A stretch of 15,831 nucleotides of DNA from Treponema sp. Lineage in GTDB: Bacteria; Spirochaetota; Spirochaetia; Treponematales; Treponemataceae. The stretch covers positions 1-15,831 of the forward strand of contig JAEETM010000076.1 of the NCBI GenBank assembly GCA_016290335.1, given 5' to 3'. Positions 14,196-15,831 of this stretch are shown here, one piece after another (within the stretch, counting starts at the first letter, position 1; each line of letters begins with the position of its first letter). Below the pieces are notes generated by a model. It made no database searches and was not told the origin of the DNA. It saw nothing but the letters and a program-made list of their open reading frames with translations. The position numbers and the translations under genes were made by a program.

Positions 14196-14531
14196 ATGTT
14201 TGAAATCAAAGAAAAACAGAAGGTTCTGCCGGACGGAACCAGGATTACCACCTTCACTCGGGAGATAACCGGTGCAAATATGCTGGAGGTCGAAGCCGGC
14301 ACCAACGGCTTTAAGGGCGGTAACGCCGAACACGGCAGCCGTACCTATTTCCGCATCACCGACATCGGTAATACCGACATTTTTGTTAAGACCTCGCGCA
14401 GGCCTTACAGCAACAACACCGAAAGTGTTGAGTTCATTCTTGGTGGTGACTGCGAGCTTGAAACCATCATCAGAGCACTGAAGTTCGTGGTTAAGGTTCT
14501 GGAAGAAGAATCAGCGGAGGTTGTGGATTAA
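14196..14531 (+). CDS. Small phage-type hypothetical protein upstream of primase
   Basis: The product is 111 residues, acidic and soluble. ATG 14196 has a good Shine-Dalgarno AGGAG (14185-14189) six bases upstream. Recognisable stretches are GANMLEVEAGTNGFKGGNAE and HGSRTYFRITDIGNTDI, which resemble a conserved small protein found in prophage replication cassettes; I cannot give it a function. The C-terminus is a Glu-rich helix. Its stop overlaps the ATG of the next gene (TAATG at 14529-14533), so the two are translationally coupled and probably function in the same replication step. GC content is visibly higher than in the genes to the left, in line with a separate mobile origin. Confidence 0.7.
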   Translation: MFEIKEKQKVLPDGTRITTFTREITGANMLEVEAGTNGFKGGNAEHGSRTYFRITDIGNTDIFVKTSRRPYSNNTESVEFILGGDCELETIIRALKFVVKVLEEESAEVVD

Positions 14532-15831
14532 TGGCAATGCTCAATCTTTACAGTGCCAATGTTATCGGCATCAAATGGAACTGTTTGTATCCGAACCACG
14601 TCGAGGTAACCGATGAGAAGACTCTGCTTTCGGCAGTAATCCGTGATTATGTGTGTGCAGAGTACAAAGGAAACTACCGCAGCAAGGATAATTTCATAAG
14701 CAGCGACTGCCTGCCGGTGGACTGCGACAACGACCACTCCGAGAATCCGGCTGACTGGATTACCCCGGATGATGTGGCACAGGCATTTCCGAATGTTACC
14801 TTTTTCGTTCATTACAGTCAGCACCATAACAGAGTGAAGGACAACAAGTCTGCACGGCCAAGATTCCATATTCTGTTTCCGATTGATCGCATGACCGATC
14901 ATGCCGCCTATGCGAATCTGAAAACTGTGGTGAACGGAATCTTTCCTTATTTCGACACCAACGCCCTTGATGCCGCCCGGTTCTTCTACGGCACATCAGA
15001 TCCGAAGGTGGAATTCCATAAAGGCTTTATGAACCTTACGGAATTTCTGCAGGATGCGGCGCCGTTCGATAAGGATCTTAATCAGGGGCAGTATGGCAGC
15101 CGGGTAATTCAGGAAGGCAGCCGCAACAACACCATGAGCCAGTATGCCGGAAAGATCATCAAGAAGTTCGGAGATACAGACAAGGCCTACCAGTGCTTTA
15201 TGGATGAAGCAGCCAAATGCAGTCCGCCACTTCCTGATGAAGAGCTTCAGACAATCTGGCATAGCGCTCAGAGGTTCTTTGCCGGGGTGCAGAAACAGGA
15301 GGGTTATGTTGATCCGGAAACCTACAACACCGAGGTCAGCTACAAGCCGGAAGATTACTCCGATGTTGGGCAGGCTGAGGTGCTGGCCAAGATTTTCGGG
15401 AATGAACTCCGGTACTCTCCTGCCACTCACTATATCCGCTATGTGGATAACTACTGGAAGGAAACCGAATCCGGAGCCCAGGCAGTGGCTCATGAACTTA
15501 CCCGGCGACAGCTGGAAGAAGCCAATGTGGAAATCATGAAGGCTCTTGTCCACATGGATGAATGCGGCGCTCAGGAAATACTTGATACCGCAAGTTCCAA
15601 AAAGAAAGCCGCCAGTCTGATGAACGATGAGCAGACAGAAGCTCTTGAAGCCTTAAACGCCGCAAACACATACCGTGCTTTTACCATGCGCTGCCGTGAA
15701 TCCAAGAATGTAACCGCGGTACTTAAGGAAGCCCGGCCGAAGCTGGAAATATCACCAAACGAGCTGGACTCAGATCCTTATGTTCTGTGTACGCCGACAG
15801 CCACATACGACCTGCGCAAGGGACTAAAAGG
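14531..15831 (+). CDS. Primase-polymerase / D5-type phage replication protein (3' end outside window)
   Basis: An open frame of 433 codons starts at ATG 14531 and runs off the window. The N-terminal archaeo-eukaryotic-type primase domain shows D64-C-D66 (LPVDCDNDHSE), RPRFHILFP (109-117, His as nucleotide contact) and DTNALDAARFFYG (142-154). A PriCT-1 domain occupies about 196-250 (EGSRNNTMSQYAGKIIKKFG and PPLPDEELQTIWHSA). From about 280 (GQAEVLAKIFGNELRY) the sequence looks like the region before a D5/SF3 helicase, whose ATPase motifs would lie beyond the window. This architecture unwinds and primes DNA at phage, satellite or plasmid origins. It overlaps the preceding small gene. Several minus-strand ORFs across it have no support. 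I am confident of the class but not of the element type. Confidence 0.85.
   Translation, partial: MAMLNLYSANVIGIKWNCLYPNHVEVTDEKTLLSAVIRDYVCAEYKGNYRSKDNFISSDCLPVDCDNDHSENPADWITPDDVAQAFPNVTFFVHYSQHHNRVKDNKSARPRFHILFPIDRMTDHAAYANLKTVVNGIFPYFDTNALDAARFFYGTSDPKVEFHKGFMNLTEFLQDAAPFDKDLNQGQYGSRVIQEGSRNNTMSQYAGKIIKKFGDTDKAYQCFMDEAAKCSPPLPDEELQTIWHSAQRFFAGVQKQEGYVDPETYNTEVSYKPEDYSDVGQAEVLAKIFGNELRYSPATHYIRYVDNYWKETESGAQAVAHELTRRQLEEANVEIMKALVHMDECGAQEILDTASSKKKAASLMNDEQTEALEALNAANTYRAFTMRCRESKNVTAVLKEARPKLEISPNELDSDPYVLCTPTATYDLRKGLK

Noticed and set aside
14528..15553. Several minus-strand ORFs of up to 185 codons opposite the primase
   Set aside because: They lie antisense to a continuous primase frame with clear domain motifs, and have no ribosome sites or family features. 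They are shadows of GC-rich coding sequence.
1..15831. CRISPR arrays and rRNA genes
   Set aside because: No regularly spaced direct repeats and no rRNA-like sequence were seen on either strand.

Overview
The window is an accessory region of a low-to-moderate GC bacterial genome. The mix of genes (DUF1848, an AAA-ATPase-like/PD-(D/E)XK protein, two Fic systems, an IS1634-like transposase, a phage-type primase) is what I would expect in an anaerobic gut or rumen bacterium. Succinivibrionaceae-like or Firmicutes-like genomes are possible, but I cannot fix the lineage from sequence alone. At least three base-composition zones are visible: a very AT-rich left end (1 to about 2150), a middle zone (about 2150 to 14150), and a GC-richer right end from about 14190.

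Left end (1-2150): a tandem array of small related genes in decay. Copy A runs in from outside the window. Copy B keeps only its start. Copy C is broken by two frame changes. A fourth reading frame (1362-1991) is unrelated by eye and is interrupted by two in-frame TAA codons. No function is recognisable. Middle-left (2154-7027): minus-strand genes for a DUF1848 protein with a radical-SAM-like cysteine triad, a protein loosely resembling DUF3626, and a nuclease-fold-like protein that lacks the expected catalytic lysine. The last is followed 36 bp downstream by a 46-residue membrane peptide. Next comes a plus-strand EamA/DMT transporter. A broken minus-strand gene with a Cache-like segment lies at 4351-4585.

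Toxin/defence block (7380-13930): a Fic toxin preceded by an antitoxin that appears to join a RelB/DinJ-like N-terminus to a VbhA-like inhibitory C-terminus. The pair has its own promoter with a candidate operator. A 41-codon 3' remnant of an AAA-ATPase/PD-(D/E)XK gene follows, then a complete IS1634-like element with 21-bp perfect terminal inverted repeats. A bidirectional terminator separates this from a two-gene minus-strand operon. That operon encodes a full-length AAA-ATPase-like/PD-(D/E)XK protein and, 8 bp downstream, a self-inhibited type of Fic protein with a C-terminal winged helix. A 14-bp sequence is present in inverted orientation at the remnant breakpoint and just past the second Fic gene, so the block has probably been rearranged.

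Right end (14196-15831): a small phage-type protein overlaps the start of a primase-polymerase/PriCT-1/D5-type replication protein that runs off the window. A perfect DnaA box lies upstream. This is the edge of a prophage, satellite or plasmid-like replication module.
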